This document shows positions 25,658-33,055 of a stretch of 64,000 nt of DNA, piece after piece. The notes beneath the pieces are model-generated. The model was not told where the DNA came from and made no database searches. It saw only the letters and a program-made list of their open reading frames with translations. This stretch comes from Pseudomonas sp. H9 (GTDB lineage: Bacteria; Pseudomonadota; Gammaproteobacteria; Pseudomonadales; Pseudomonadaceae): NCBI RefSeq assembly GCF_004353925.1, contig NZ_SMOK01000011.1, positions 1-64,000 on the forward strand. The letters are read 5' to 3'. Position numbers and translations under genes: made by a program. Numbering within the stretch: position 1 is the stretch's first letter; the number at the start of each line of letters is the position of its first letter.

Positions 25658-26338
25658 TTAGAAGAAGTCGCTTTGAATGAAACCGAAATCCATCAGCTGT
25701 GCGTCCTGCACCGGGGTGAAGTTGTTGATGCGGTCTTTGGCCGTCAGTGGCATCGGTGGGTCGAGCAAGGCGTTGGTCTTGTCGTACCCCTTGCCGATCA
25801 CGGCGAAGATGATGCCGTTCCAGCCTTTGACGAAATCGTCGACGGTGTAGCGTTTATGGCCCAGCACCGGGTCGCCGATGTACACCCAGCCGTTGTGCAC
25901 TTTCTGCAAGACAACAAAATGCTTGTAGCCACGGATATCCATGAGCACTACCACTGGAATCTGGATGCTCTTCAAGGTGTCGGGTTGTACCCGGTAACCG
26001 CGGGCGCGCATGCCCAGGCTTTCTACATAGCGTTTCATGTCGAGCATCGAGAAGCCCTGGACACGGACCAGGTCCTGGTCGGAGTGGGCGAGCATGCCTT
26101 CGATGATCTGTGCTTCATCCACGTCCAGCCAATAGGCCTGGCGCAAGATGGTTGCCAGCGCTGCGGCGCCGCAACTGAAATCGGTTTTCTGTTGCACCAG
26201 GTCGACAAACTTGCGCTCGCGTACGCTCTGGATGGGTTTGAAAATCACCGCACCCCCCGGCAAGACGGAAAGCGGCATCTGGGCCGCCTCGCTCACACTG
26301 GCTACGCAAAGGAGAAACGCCAAGGCGATAATGCGCAT
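25658..26338 (-). CDS. fapD: FapD, C39-type cysteine protease of the fap system
   Basis: FapD is a periplasmic papain-like (C39) protease essential for Fap export. The 226-residue protein has a signal peptide (MRIIALAFLLCVASVSEA) and a complete catalytic set: Cys56 in TDFSCGAAALATIL (preceded by the Gln of QQKTD as oxyanion residue), His140 in YKHFVVL and Asp156 in GDPVLG. It begins 65 bases after fapC, beyond a strong minus-strand terminator hairpin, so its transcript level is probably lower than that of fapA-C. Confidence 0.93.
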   Translation of the reverse strand: MRIIALAFLLCVASVSEAAQMPLSVLPGGAVIFKPIQSVRERKFVDLVQQKTDFSCGAAALATILRQAYWLDVDEAQIIEGMLAHSDQDLVRVQGFSMLDMKRYVESLGMRARGYRVQPDTLKSIQIPVVVLMDIRGYKHFVVLQKVHNGWVYIGDPVLGHKRYTVDDFVKGWNGIIFAVIGKGYDKTNALLDPPMPLTAKDRINNFTPVQDAQLMDFGFIQSDFF

Positions 26339-26366
26339 AGTCGGAACGCCTACTGGTTTGGTTGAG

Positions 26367-26389
26367 AAAAGGCCCCCCGAAGGGGGCCT
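26367..26389 (-). terminator. Intrinsic terminator/attenuator between fapC and fapD
   Basis: On the minus strand AGGCCCCC TTCG GGGGGCCT TTT makes an 8-bp GC-rich stem capped by a TTCG tetraloop and followed by a T-run. It lies 15-37 bases after the fapC stop and before fapD, inside the operon. Confidence 0.85.
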
Positions 26390-26403
26390 CCAGGCAACAA
26401 CAA

Positions 26404-27705
26404 TCAGAACGATTGGTTGGAAATGGCCAGCGAGTTGCTTTGCTGGTTGCCTACACCAGCAGCCACGTTCACGCCCAGGTTGCCACTGTTGCCGTTGACC
26501 GAACCATTGAGGGTTGCGGTGTTGGTCACAGGGTTGGCCCAGCCGGTTGGGGTCAGCACTTGATAAGAGTAGGAGTTACTCAAATCATAGGAGCTGGTTT
26601 CGAGGAAGTGTTTCTCGTTTTCGTACTCAGACTCAGACGATTTGTTGCCGTCTTTATGGAACGTGGTTTCGAAGGATTTCTCGAAGTTGGAGTTGAACTC
26701 TTTATCCCACGAAGAGTGCGACTCTTTGTTCCAGGTTTTTTCGACTTCGACGTTCAGCGTTGCGTTCAGGTTGGCCTCGAACTCACTGCTGCTAGAGCCT
26801 TCGTGGCGACGACCATAGTCCCACTCAGCGCTCTTGTCACCATCCACATGAGCTTCCAGCGTGGCAAACAGAGTGGCGCCTTTGGAGCCGCCGGATTCAT
26901 GGTTTTTGCTGCCGTTGGCATCAAAGTGGCTATTGCCGTTTGCCGTCCAGCTGCTGTTGCCATTGATCTCAAATTGCGAGGACTTGCTCTGGCTGCCGCT
27001 GGCTTCGGTGTCTTTCTGGTACCGGGTACTGCCGGTGGCAGTTTTGGTCACGGTCAGAGTATCTACACGATAGGTCCGGTCAGCATCGTTGATCACCGTC
27101 AGGCCTGGGCCGTCCTGGTCGGCGCTGGCGGTGGCGGTGGCGTTGCCCAGTGGTGCATTGGTGTTGGCAATGGCCATGGTGTTTTTCTGCTGGTTCAGGT
27201 CGCCACCAGCAATGTTGATGCCCATGTTGCCGCTGCCTTCACTGCCCGATCCGTTCATGATCGCAGAGTTGGTGCTGCCGTTGTTGTAGACTTTGTTGTT
27301 GTTACTGTATTGCGTGACTTTAGCGGTGGCTTCGGAAGTGCCGAAGACGAAGCTGTTGTCGATCGCGCTGGAGTCAGAGCCCGCGTTGGCAATGGCCGCC
27401 GCGTTGTCTTGTTGGTTGCCAGCACCTGCCGCCACGTTGACACCCACGTTACCGCTGGTGCCGGTGGCAGATTCGTTCATTTCGGCTTCGTTTATTGTGC
27501 CGTTGTTGACGATTTTGTTGTTGGTGCTGCTTTGCTTGTCGTGAGCCTTAGCAGTGGCGTCGACATAGAACGCTTTAGGTGGAGGAGTGTGGTTGCCATG
27601 GTGATGGCCATTACCACGCCGGTCGTTGTTTTCAGCTTGTACAGCAACAGCCATGATCGCAGCAATTGCGAAAACCAGAGGCTTGAGTGCCATCGAGGGT
27701 TTCAT
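26404..27705 (-). CDS. fapC: FapC, major functional-amyloid subunit
   Basis: FapC is the main fibre protein of Pseudomonas biofilm amyloid. The 433-residue protein has a signal peptide ending at about residue 24 (AVQAENN) and three imperfect repeats: about 63-108 (GTSGNVGVNVAAGAGNQQDN), 135-182 (GSGNMGINIAGGDLNQQKN) and 394-433 (GNSGNLGVNVAAGVGNQQSN), each with the G-N-x-G-(V/I)-N-(V/I)-A-x-G-x-x-NQQ core. A short linker separates repeats 1 and 2; the second linker is very long (about 183-393), rich in Ser, Asn, Lys, Glu and aromatic residues (ESHSSWDKEFNSNFEKSF). The mature protein has no cysteine. GGAGAATCACC precedes the start. An attenuator hairpin follows. Confidence 0.93.
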   Translation of the reverse strand: MKPSMALKPLVFAIAAIMAVAVQAENNDRRGNGHHHGNHTPPPKAFYVDATAKAHDKQSSTNNKIVNNGTINEAEMNESATGTSGNVGVNVAAGAGNQQDNAAAIANAGSDSSAIDNSFVFGTSEATAKVTQYSNNNKVYNNGSTNSAIMNGSGSEGSGNMGINIAGGDLNQQKNTMAIANTNAPLGNATATASADQDGPGLTVINDADRTYRVDTLTVTKTATGSTRYQKDTEASGSQSKSSQFEINGNSSWTANGNSHFDANGSKNHESGGSKGATLFATLEAHVDGDKSAEWDYGRRHEGSSSSEFEANLNATLNVEVEKTWNKESHSSWDKEFNSNFEKSFETTFHKDGNKSSESEYENEKHFLETSSYDLSNSYSYQVLTPTGWANPVTNTATLNGSVNGNSGNLGVNVAAGVGNQQSNSLAISNQSF

Positions 27706-27756
27706 GGTGATTCTCCGTACTTTATTTTAGGTTAAGTGTTGTTTCTGTTTTTTGGG

Positions 27757-28347
27757 TCAATCCGCGACCCGTACGCTCAGGGTGTTGGCCGTTCGGTTTC
27801 CCACCCCGGCGCTCTGATTCAACTGGATCACCCCACGGCTACCGGTGAAGGCCCGGTCACTGGTAGTGACCTGGCGATAGCCGGGAGTAGAGTCAGTTGG
27901 ATCGGAGCTGTTGAGCAGCGCCACGTTCTGCTGCATGAGGACGCTGTCGTCGATACTTTGTGGTTGCGCACTGAGGGTGATGCGCAGTGCATTGGCTTGC
28001 TGGTTGGCGGCGCCTGCACTCTGGTTTACGCCCAATGCACCACTGCCGTTGCTGAAGGCGTCGCCCTGGATGCCGGACTTGGCTGCCATATTGGGATCGA
28101 CGACGGTGTGCAGGCGTTGGCGAATGTGCGTCGTTGCGCTGGCGTTATGCCCAACGGCGATGGCGCGGGCGTTGACCTGTTGCTGCAGGTCGCCGGCGGC
28201 CTGATTGACCGCCATATTGCCTTGGTACTGCCTACCGGAACTGTCGATGTTGGCGTTATTGATGACGGGAACGGAACTGGTCACGGGGGGCTGGGCGAAG
28301 CTCGGTGCACTGCAAAACATCGCCAGAATCAGCAGTGTGTGCCTCAT
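27757..28347 (-). CDS. fapB: FapB, amyloid nucleator / minor subunit
   Basis: FapB is homologous to FapC and is thought to nucleate the fibre, like CsgB in curli. The 196-residue protein has a signal peptide (MRHTLLILAMFCSAPSFA) and three FapC-like repeats: QGNMAVNQAAGDLQQQVNARAIAV, GSGALGVNQSAGAANQQANAL and SRGVIQLNQSAGVGNRTANTL. The spacing between them is short, unlike the extended linker in FapC here. It begins one base after fapA ends, so translation is coupled, and fapC follows after 51 bases. Confidence 0.92.
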   Translation of the reverse strand: MRHTLLILAMFCSAPSFAQPPVTSSVPVINNANIDSSGRQYQGNMAVNQAAGDLQQQVNARAIAVGHNASATTHIRQRLHTVVDPNMAAKSGIQGDAFSNGSGALGVNQSAGAANQQANALRITLSAQPQSIDDSVLMQQNVALLNSSDPTDSTPGYRQVTTSDRAFTGSRGVIQLNQSAGVGNRTANTLSVRVAD

Positions 28348-28348
28348 C

Positions 28349-28786
28349 TCACTTGCCTCCGGTCAGGATCTGCAGCGGCGCCAGGCCTTTCTGCACACTG
28401 GAGTTGACCATGTTGGAGATGCCGTTGTCGCCGCCGCTGCCGCGTCCACCGGCAAGGTTGGGCAATTGGGTCTGGTTACTGATGTTGGCGCCGAGGTTGT
28501 TGGTCTGTTGGGTGACCATGGAACTGATACCGGAGCCGCTGCTGATACCGGCGAAGTCGCCATCGCTCAATTCGTTGGTCTGTTTGAGGATTTGCGCGGA
28601 CGGGTTGGTATTGACGGTGACCGGATTGGGGTCTGGCATGAGCGGCGGGCGCATGGCGTTGCGCGGTTGCACGTCGCGGGTGATCACGACGATCCCGTTC
28701 TCGGCCTGAACAGGCAAGATGGCGCTCGTTCCTAAAGCACATCCGACCAGCAGGAGGCGATAAATGCCTTTATCAAATTTCCTCAC
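28349..28786 (-). CDS. fapA: FapA, periplasmic amyloid chaperone
   Basis: FapA is the first gene of the operon and encodes a periplasmic chaperone that affects the FapB/FapC composition of fibres. The 145-residue protein has a signal peptide (IYRLLLVGCALGTSAILPVQA) and a low-complexity mature part rich in Asn, Gln, Ser and Pro (SGSGISSMVTQQTNNLGANI). The start codon is GTG at 28786, preceded by AGGAAG at suitable spacing. The sigma-54-type promoter at 28840-28854 would give a leader of roughly 40 bases. Confidence 0.9.
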   Translation of the reverse strand: MRKFDKGIYRLLLVGCALGTSAILPVQAENGIVVITRDVQPRNAMRPPLMPDPNPVTVNTNPSAQILKQTNELSDGDFAGISSGSGISSMVTQQTNNLGANISNQTQLPNLAGGRGSGGDNGISNMVNSSVQKGLAPLQILTGGK

Positions 28787-28839
28787 GGTGGCGCTTCCTT
28801 CTTCGGTTCGCTGGCCTTGTCAGCGTTGCGAGGAGAAGA

Positions 28840-28854
28840 GCAGAAGCTGTGCCG
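28840..28854 (-). promoter_or_regulatory. Sigma-54 (RpoN)-type promoter upstream of fapA
   Basis: On the minus strand CGGCACAGCTTCTGC has the invariant GG and GC at the required 12-base spacing of the TGGCAC-N5-TTGC consensus, with the full GGCAC of the -24 box. It lies 54-68 bases before the fapA GTG. A small dyad TTGG-N6-CCAA sits just upstream. An RpoN-dependent activator is encoded at the other end of the operon. Confidence 0.65.
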
Positions 28855-29017
28855 CTTTTGGTTATTGCCAATAGATCAAAGGCTTGGCGAATAAAGTTCA
28901 GCGTCGAGTGGTTTTGTTGTATCAGCGTTGAGACAGTTTTTTGCCCATTTCGCGCGCCGTGTGCCGCTAGCCTTGCTCGAAAGGCATTTGCGCAGGGTGT
29001 ATCACGGTCTTAACAGC

Positions 29018-29055
29018 GCCCCCGACTTTGGGGATGGAGGCCCAAATCAGGGGGC
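29018..29055. terminator. Hairpin downstream of pnuC-kinase operon
   Basis: GCCCCC-N3-TTTGGG pairs with CCCAAA-N3-GGGGGC (29018-29032 with 29041-29055), an interrupted 12-bp stem 28 bases past the end of the kinase gene. T-runs are short on both sides, so strength is uncertain. Confidence 0.5.
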
Positions 29056-29082
29056 TTTAACGGGGTGAGGTGTTTCAGCGAA

Positions 29083-29628
29083 TTAACAATCGGTGGGCGA
29101 GCGTTGGTCGTCGATCAGATGCTGTACCGCACTCAAGGCCGCCACACTGCGCTCTGCCCAGTCACCACTGATGACTTTAACCGGTTGCTGATGGCGTTGT
29201 AACCAATCAAGGCTGTCAGTGAAAAAAGCCTGACGCTGCTGCAGTGCGGGCTGGCATCGCTGACCATCGCCAACCCAGTCGACCCCGTTGGGGTCGAGCA
29301 ACAGGTGCAGGTGATAGTGGCGTTGCAGCAGTGCCTGTTCGATCCAGGCCGGGCAATCGCCGAACAGCACACGGCTCCAGAGCAGGTTGCTCAACAGGTG
29401 AGTATCAAGGATCAACAGCGCGGGCTGGCGGGCTCGCGCGGCGTCCTCCCAAGCCAGTTGGCCGCGGGCAATGGCCGGAATATCGGCGTAACAGGTATCC
29501 CGGCCTTGCTCATCGATAAAGTGACGCACATATTCGCCCACCAGCTCGCCACCGAAGTGCGCCTGGATCTGGCTGCCGAGCCAGCTCTTGCCGCTGGACT
29601 CCGGGCCGGTCAACACCAGGACTTTCAT
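29083..29628 (-). CDS. NadR-like nicotinamide riboside/NMN kinase-type ATPase
   Basis: This 181-residue P-loop protein resembles the C-terminal kinase domain of NadR (AAA_28 family): MKVLVLTGPESSGKSWLGSQ (Walker A at 8-15), ELVGEYVRHFIDEQ, LILDTHLLSNLLWSRVLFG and HYHLHLLLDPNGVDWVGDGQR. Such enzymes phosphorylate nicotinamide riboside to NMN for NAD salvage. It overlaps the end of pnuC by 4 bases, and transporter and kinase together form an NR uptake-and-trapping unit. The start at 29628 is set by the P-loop position; a much longer open frame upstream is the antisense of pnuC and not coding. Confidence 0.88.
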   Translation of the reverse strand: MKVLVLTGPESSGKSWLGSQIQAHFGGELVGEYVRHFIDEQGRDTCYADIPAIARGQLAWEDAARARQPALLILDTHLLSNLLWSRVLFGDCPAWIEQALLQRHYHLHLLLDPNGVDWVGDGQRCQPALQQRQAFFTDSLDWLQRHQQPVKVISGDWAERSVAALSAVQHLIDDQRSPTDC

Positions 29629-30191
29629 ACGCTGGCCAACGCCGGGTCGCGGCGCCACTCGAACCAGCCCCGCACAGCGATCAGCGTCAGCACGGCGAAG
29701 AAGGCAGCGGTGAAGTACAACTGCTGATGCAGGTATTGGCCGACGTAAACCACATCGACCACCATCCACAGCAGCCAGCATTGCAAGCGCTTCTGCGCCA
29801 TCCACAGTTGCGCAATCAGGCTGAAGCCGGTCAACGTGGCGTCCAGCCAGGGCAGGGCGGCATCCGTCCAGTAAGCCATGGGGGCACCGAGGGTGATGCT
29901 CAGCCCTAAACCTGCCGCCAGCCCGATGAGCACCGTTGGTGTACTTAGGCGTGAAACCTGACGCGCATCCTCGACACGGTCCGGGCGCTTCCACTGCCAC
30001 CAGCCGTACAGCTGCAACACGGCGTAGGCGAACTGCAGGAGCATGCCCGAGTACAGCTTCACGGTGTAGAACAGCCAGGCGTAGATCAGCACCATCACCA
30101 GGCCGATTGGCCAGCACCAGGCATTCTGTTTGACGGTAAGCCACACGGCAGTAACGCCGAGCAGGGCGGCGATGAGTTCGAGGCCGGACAT
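29625..30191 (-). CDS. pnuC: PnuC nicotinamide riboside transporter
   Basis: This 188-residue inner-membrane protein has about seven hydrophobic segments and PnuC landmarks: NAWCWPIGLVMVLIYAWLFY, LQLYGWWQWKRP and a C-terminal W-MVVDVVYVGQYLHQQLYFTA. PnuC passes nicotinamide riboside by facilitated diffusion, driven by phosphorylation inside the cell. The start at 30191 (MSGLELIAAL) was chosen because AAGGA lies 8 bases upstream; a start 18 bases earlier is possible. The stop overlaps the kinase ATG. Confidence 0.92.
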   Translation of the reverse strand: MSGLELIAALLGVTAVWLTVKQNAWCWPIGLVMVLIYAWLFYTVKLYSGMLLQFAYAVLQLYGWWQWKRPDRVEDARQVSRLSTPTVLIGLAAGLGLSITLGAPMAYWTDAALPWLDATLTGFSLIAQLWMAQKRLQCWLLWMVVDVVYVGQYLHQQLYFTAAFFAVLTLIAVRGWFEWRRDPALASV

Positions 30192-30351
30192 CGGCGTTCC
30201 TTGGCGCATTCAGGGGCGGGCGGCGATTGTACCTGTTGGAGTGGTTTCTGCCAGCACGGATAACAAGCTGATCCAACTGTTATTTTTGTCAGTTTCTGAC
30301 CAGCAGGGTTACTGGCAAATTAGGACGCGTAATAGCCTGGAGATGCCCGCT

Positions 30352-31587
30352 ATGGAACTGCGCCCTCATAAACAATTGTCAGTAGCCTTTATGTTCCTGC
30401 TAATGCAAACAACGGTTGCAGCGGCTGAAACCTGTGAACAAACACTGGAAAAAGTTGAGCGTTTATACAATAACCAGGTCAATGAGTGTAAAAGTGGCCC
30501 GGCATCGAACTGCTCAGGCTTGTTAATACGGGGTACGCACCGTGCCAAGAACGGCGAATACGATGTCTGGAACCCGAGCCCGACAGCAGAGAAATTGGGA
30601 ACCATCGCCGCCTCCTGGATGCGTGCTGATGGCATCAGCTACGAAGACCCTGGCATGAACACGCAAAACGGCTACATCATCGCGCCGTTCGATCTGGTCA
30701 AAAAGCCGGAAGCCCCCGTCCATGTGTACTGTGCCTTTCCAAACGACGCTTGGACGGATTACCGGGATGACAATGGCTGCGGTGACAATAAAAACACCAC
30801 TTCGACGAATGAGCCGGTCTGTCAAAGTATGAAACCGCCCATCGATAATGCACAAAAATGGGTGGCGAAATTCACTCAATACAATAACGACAGAGCACAA
30901 GATCAGCGCCAGTGTGGCTTCAACATGCGGCGCTCGGTCGGCGATCAGGGGCGAGTTGATGCGTTCCGTCACTTCATCGAAGCTCGCAGGGCAATCAACA
31001 CGCGAGAGTTTCAAACCCAGACAGAGTTGCGCCTGGGCAACCCTGAAAAAGACAAACTGCCCATTCTGGCTTTCTTCTACAGCGATTCTCGTGGCTTGAA
31101 AGACGCGCAGCTTAACCAGCAAGACTATCTAAATAAAACGGGTAACCACCGCAATATCGTCAAGATCAACTTCCCGAAAACCCCGAATGGCAAGGCGACC
31201 TTTTCCTGCTCCAGCCCACCCTCCACCACGCCCGGCAAGCAGTTCTGTGACAAGTACATAGCCTCCAGCACCTGGGTACAGCGCGACGACCCGAAACTGG
31301 GGAAAGGTACCTGGACGCTTGAAGTCGTGCCCACCGCGTGTGGCCGCGCGATCCAAGACGACGAAACCGACCGGATGTTCGCCGAATTGTACAACAAGCA
31401 CAAAGACGACAAGCAATGGCGCGATTACAGCATCAATGGCGGCTCCCTACGGCGGCAGCTGGTATGTCATCTCGCGGCGGTATTCGATGGCAAACCGGTT
31501 AGAGACAAACCCGAATGGAACCTGGAACCTGCTCGTCCTTATGTCGACTTCAAAACGTCGATTGACATGAAGTGCAATCCTTATTGA
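30352..31587 (+). CDS. Secreted halovibrin (HvnA)-like protein, copy 1
   Basis: This 411-residue exported protein has a signal peptide (LSVAFMFLLMQTTVAAA) and, in the mature part, ETCEQTLEKVERLYNNQVNEC, NCSGLLIRGTHRA, VWNPSPTAEKLGTIAASWMRADG and NGYIIAPFD, with a C-terminal EWNLEPARPY...KCNPY. This pattern matches proteins annotated in Pseudomonas as halovibrin HvnA-like. The Vibrio name-giver was reported as a secreted ADP-ribosyltransferase; I see no motif here that proves that activity. Even-numbered cysteines suggest disulfides. The start at 30352 has GGAG 9 bases upstream. It converges with a paralogue at 31639-32973. Confidence 0.6.
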   Translation: MELRPHKQLSVAFMFLLMQTTVAAAETCEQTLEKVERLYNNQVNECKSGPASNCSGLLIRGTHRAKNGEYDVWNPSPTAEKLGTIAASWMRADGISYEDPGMNTQNGYIIAPFDLVKKPEAPVHVYCAFPNDAWTDYRDDNGCGDNKNTTSTNEPVCQSMKPPIDNAQKWVAKFTQYNNDRAQDQRQCGFNMRRSVGDQGRVDAFRHFIEARRAINTREFQTQTELRLGNPEKDKLPILAFFYSDSRGLKDAQLNQQDYLNKTGNHRNIVKINFPKTPNGKATFSCSSPPSTTPGKQFCDKYIASSTWVQRDDPKLGKGTWTLEVVPTACGRAIQDDETDRMFAELYNKHKDDKQWRDYSINGGSLRRQLVCHLAAVFDGKPVRDKPEWNLEPARPYVDFKTSIDMKCNPY

Positions 31588-31595
31588 CCTCGCAG

Positions 31596-31628
31596 GGCGC
31601 CCCAATGCCACGATAGCAATGGGGCGCC
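31596..31628. terminator. Bidirectional terminator hairpin between convergent paralogues
   Basis: GGCGCCCCA (31596-31604) pairs perfectly with TGGGGCGCC (31620-31628) around a 15-base loop, in the 51-base gap between the two convergent halovibrin-like genes. Confidence 0.7.
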
Positions 31629-31638
31629 TGTCAGGCCG

Positions 31639-32973
31639 TCAGTAAGGGTTGCAACCGGCCTTTGCCGCTTGACTGTCGCTGACCACCGGCCGGAACGGCT
31701 CAATGTTCCATTGTGTCTTGGCCGGGTAGTTTTTGATCAGGCAGCCCAACTGTTGGCGCATGCTTGCGTTACTGGATTCAGTGATCCGCCATTGTGAGTC
31801 AGCACCGCGTAGCGCATACAATTCCTCATAGATTGCCTGCTGGTCAGTGGCCTGTCGGCCTTTGCCCCAGGCACTCGGGACTACGACCAAGGTCCACTCC
31901 TGACGGCGACTGCCAGGGTCTTGCCGTAGCGTCCAGTTCGCCGACTGGATATACGTCTGCGCGATTTCACCAGTTACTCCCAGGCTCACCGCTTGATCCT
32001 CGGCCAAATAGGCGAAACGGCGTTGTGCTGGTTGCTGGAAATCCATTCGCAGCACAGGCACCGCATAACCCTGCGCAAACAGTTTGCGTTGCAGGCTGCG
32101 TGCAACGGCCAAACCGTTGGCAGGCACCGGCGCTTTAGTGTCGCCACGGGTGCGGCCGACGAAAGTGGTATTGGGGTCATAGACCAGCGCGTCGATGTGC
32201 TGCTTGCGCGCGCTGCCATCGCCGGTATCGGTAGCGGTGCGAATCAGAAACTCGTTAAGCCATTCTTTGCCAATCCAGGATTCCCCCTGCTTGCCGGGGT
32301 TCTGGTGTACATCGATCATGGCGTCCCAGTCAGCGGGTTGCTCGGCATTCCATGAGCACTGGCCCTTTTGAATGCCGCTGCGGTATTTCGCCCGCCACTG
32401 TGCGCCAGTATCGACGTCGCTGATATCGCAACTGCCGAAGGCGAGGTCGCGGTTACGGTTGGCCGGGGTCGCGCTGGGCGTGGGCGCGGCGCCTGTCGGC
32501 AAGGGTTGGTTGTACAGGCCGCAGCCGTACCATTGGCGTTCAGTACCGGTGAAGCCATCAAAGCTGAAGATGCACAGGTAACCGGTTTCCATCACCGGCA
32601 GGTTCAGACGCCGGGCGTCTGCCGGCGTTCGCAGGATGAACCCTGCGGGGCGCACCAGCTTACTGATGCTTAAATCGCTGCGTATCCAGCTGAATGACGA
32701 GGCGCCCAGTTTTTTTGCAAACTCGCTGTAGTCCCAGAAATTGAAAGGGCCGTCGTCGACCATCCGCAAGGTCACGCCACTGCAGTAATGGTGGCCGCGC
32801 ACCGCTCCGGTATCCGGTTCGGTGCACGGATGGTTCGCGGTGATCAGGGTGTTGTAGTTGCGATTGATCCGCTCCAGTGTTTGTTGCGGGTCAAGGGCAC
32901 TGGTGATCTGTTGAGCTGCATGGGCTGATGATGCGCACAGTAACACTGCGCTAAGTAGGGTACGTCCTTGCAT
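31639..32973 (-). CDS. Secreted halovibrin (HvnA)-like protein, copy 2
   Basis: A 444-residue paralogue of the preceding gene. It has a signal peptide (MQGRTLLSAVLLCASSAHA), then DPQQTLERINRNYNTLI, HYCSGVTLRMVDDG, NFWDYSEFAKKLGASSFSWIRSDL and a closing QWNIEPFRPV...GCNPY that lines up with copy 1. A distinctive insertion (GAAPTPSATPANRN) sits near the middle. Function is unknown beyond secretion; the halovibrin name is from memory of similar annotations. The ribosome-binding site GGAGG is inside a perfect 12-bp hairpin adjoining the ATG, so translation may be regulated. Confidence 0.6.
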   Translation of the reverse strand: MQGRTLLSAVLLCASSAHAAQQITSALDPQQTLERINRNYNTLITANHPCTEPDTGAVRGHHYCSGVTLRMVDDGPFNFWDYSEFAKKLGASSFSWIRSDLSISKLVRPAGFILRTPADARRLNLPVMETGYLCIFSFDGFTGTERQWYGCGLYNQPLPTGAAPTPSATPANRNRDLAFGSCDISDVDTGAQWRAKYRSGIQKGQCSWNAEQPADWDAMIDVHQNPGKQGESWIGKEWLNEFLIRTATDTGDGSARKQHIDALVYDPNTTFVGRTRGDTKAPVPANGLAVARSLQRKLFAQGYAVPVLRMDFQQPAQRRFAYLAEDQAVSLGVTGEIAQTYIQSANWTLRQDPGSRRQEWTLVVVPSAWGKGRQATDQQAIYEELYALRGADSQWRITESSNASMRQQLGCLIKNYPAKTQWNIEPFRPVVSDSQAAKAGCNPY

Positions 32974-33005
32974 GGTAAAGCCTCCGTTGATGGGGAGGCT
33001 TTACC
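32974..33005 (-). promoter_or_regulatory. Perfect hairpin sequestering the ribosome-binding site of the copy-2 halovibrin-like gene
   Basis: On the minus strand GGTAAAGCCTCC - CCATCAAC - GGAGGCTTTACC immediately precedes the ATG (32973). All 12 pairs match, and GGAGG, the only Shine-Dalgarno candidate, lies in the 3' arm. It could alternatively terminate the transcript of the upstream chemoreceptor gene, but no T-run follows. Confidence 0.65.
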
Positions 33006-33055
33006 TTGTTACCAACACTGGTGCAGGGCTACTGGCAGAAATATCAGGTACTGGC

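Noticed and set aside
28855..28873. A second possible sigma-54 site, TTGGCAATAACCAAAAGC on the minus strand
   Set aside because: The GG and GC are two bases too far apart for RpoN; the neighbouring 28840-28854 match has correct spacing.
29629..30276. N-terminal extension of the NadR-like kinase into the pnuC region
   Set aside because: The P-loop sits at the expected distance from ATG 29628, and the extension is antisense-like arginine-rich sequence in another frame of pnuC.
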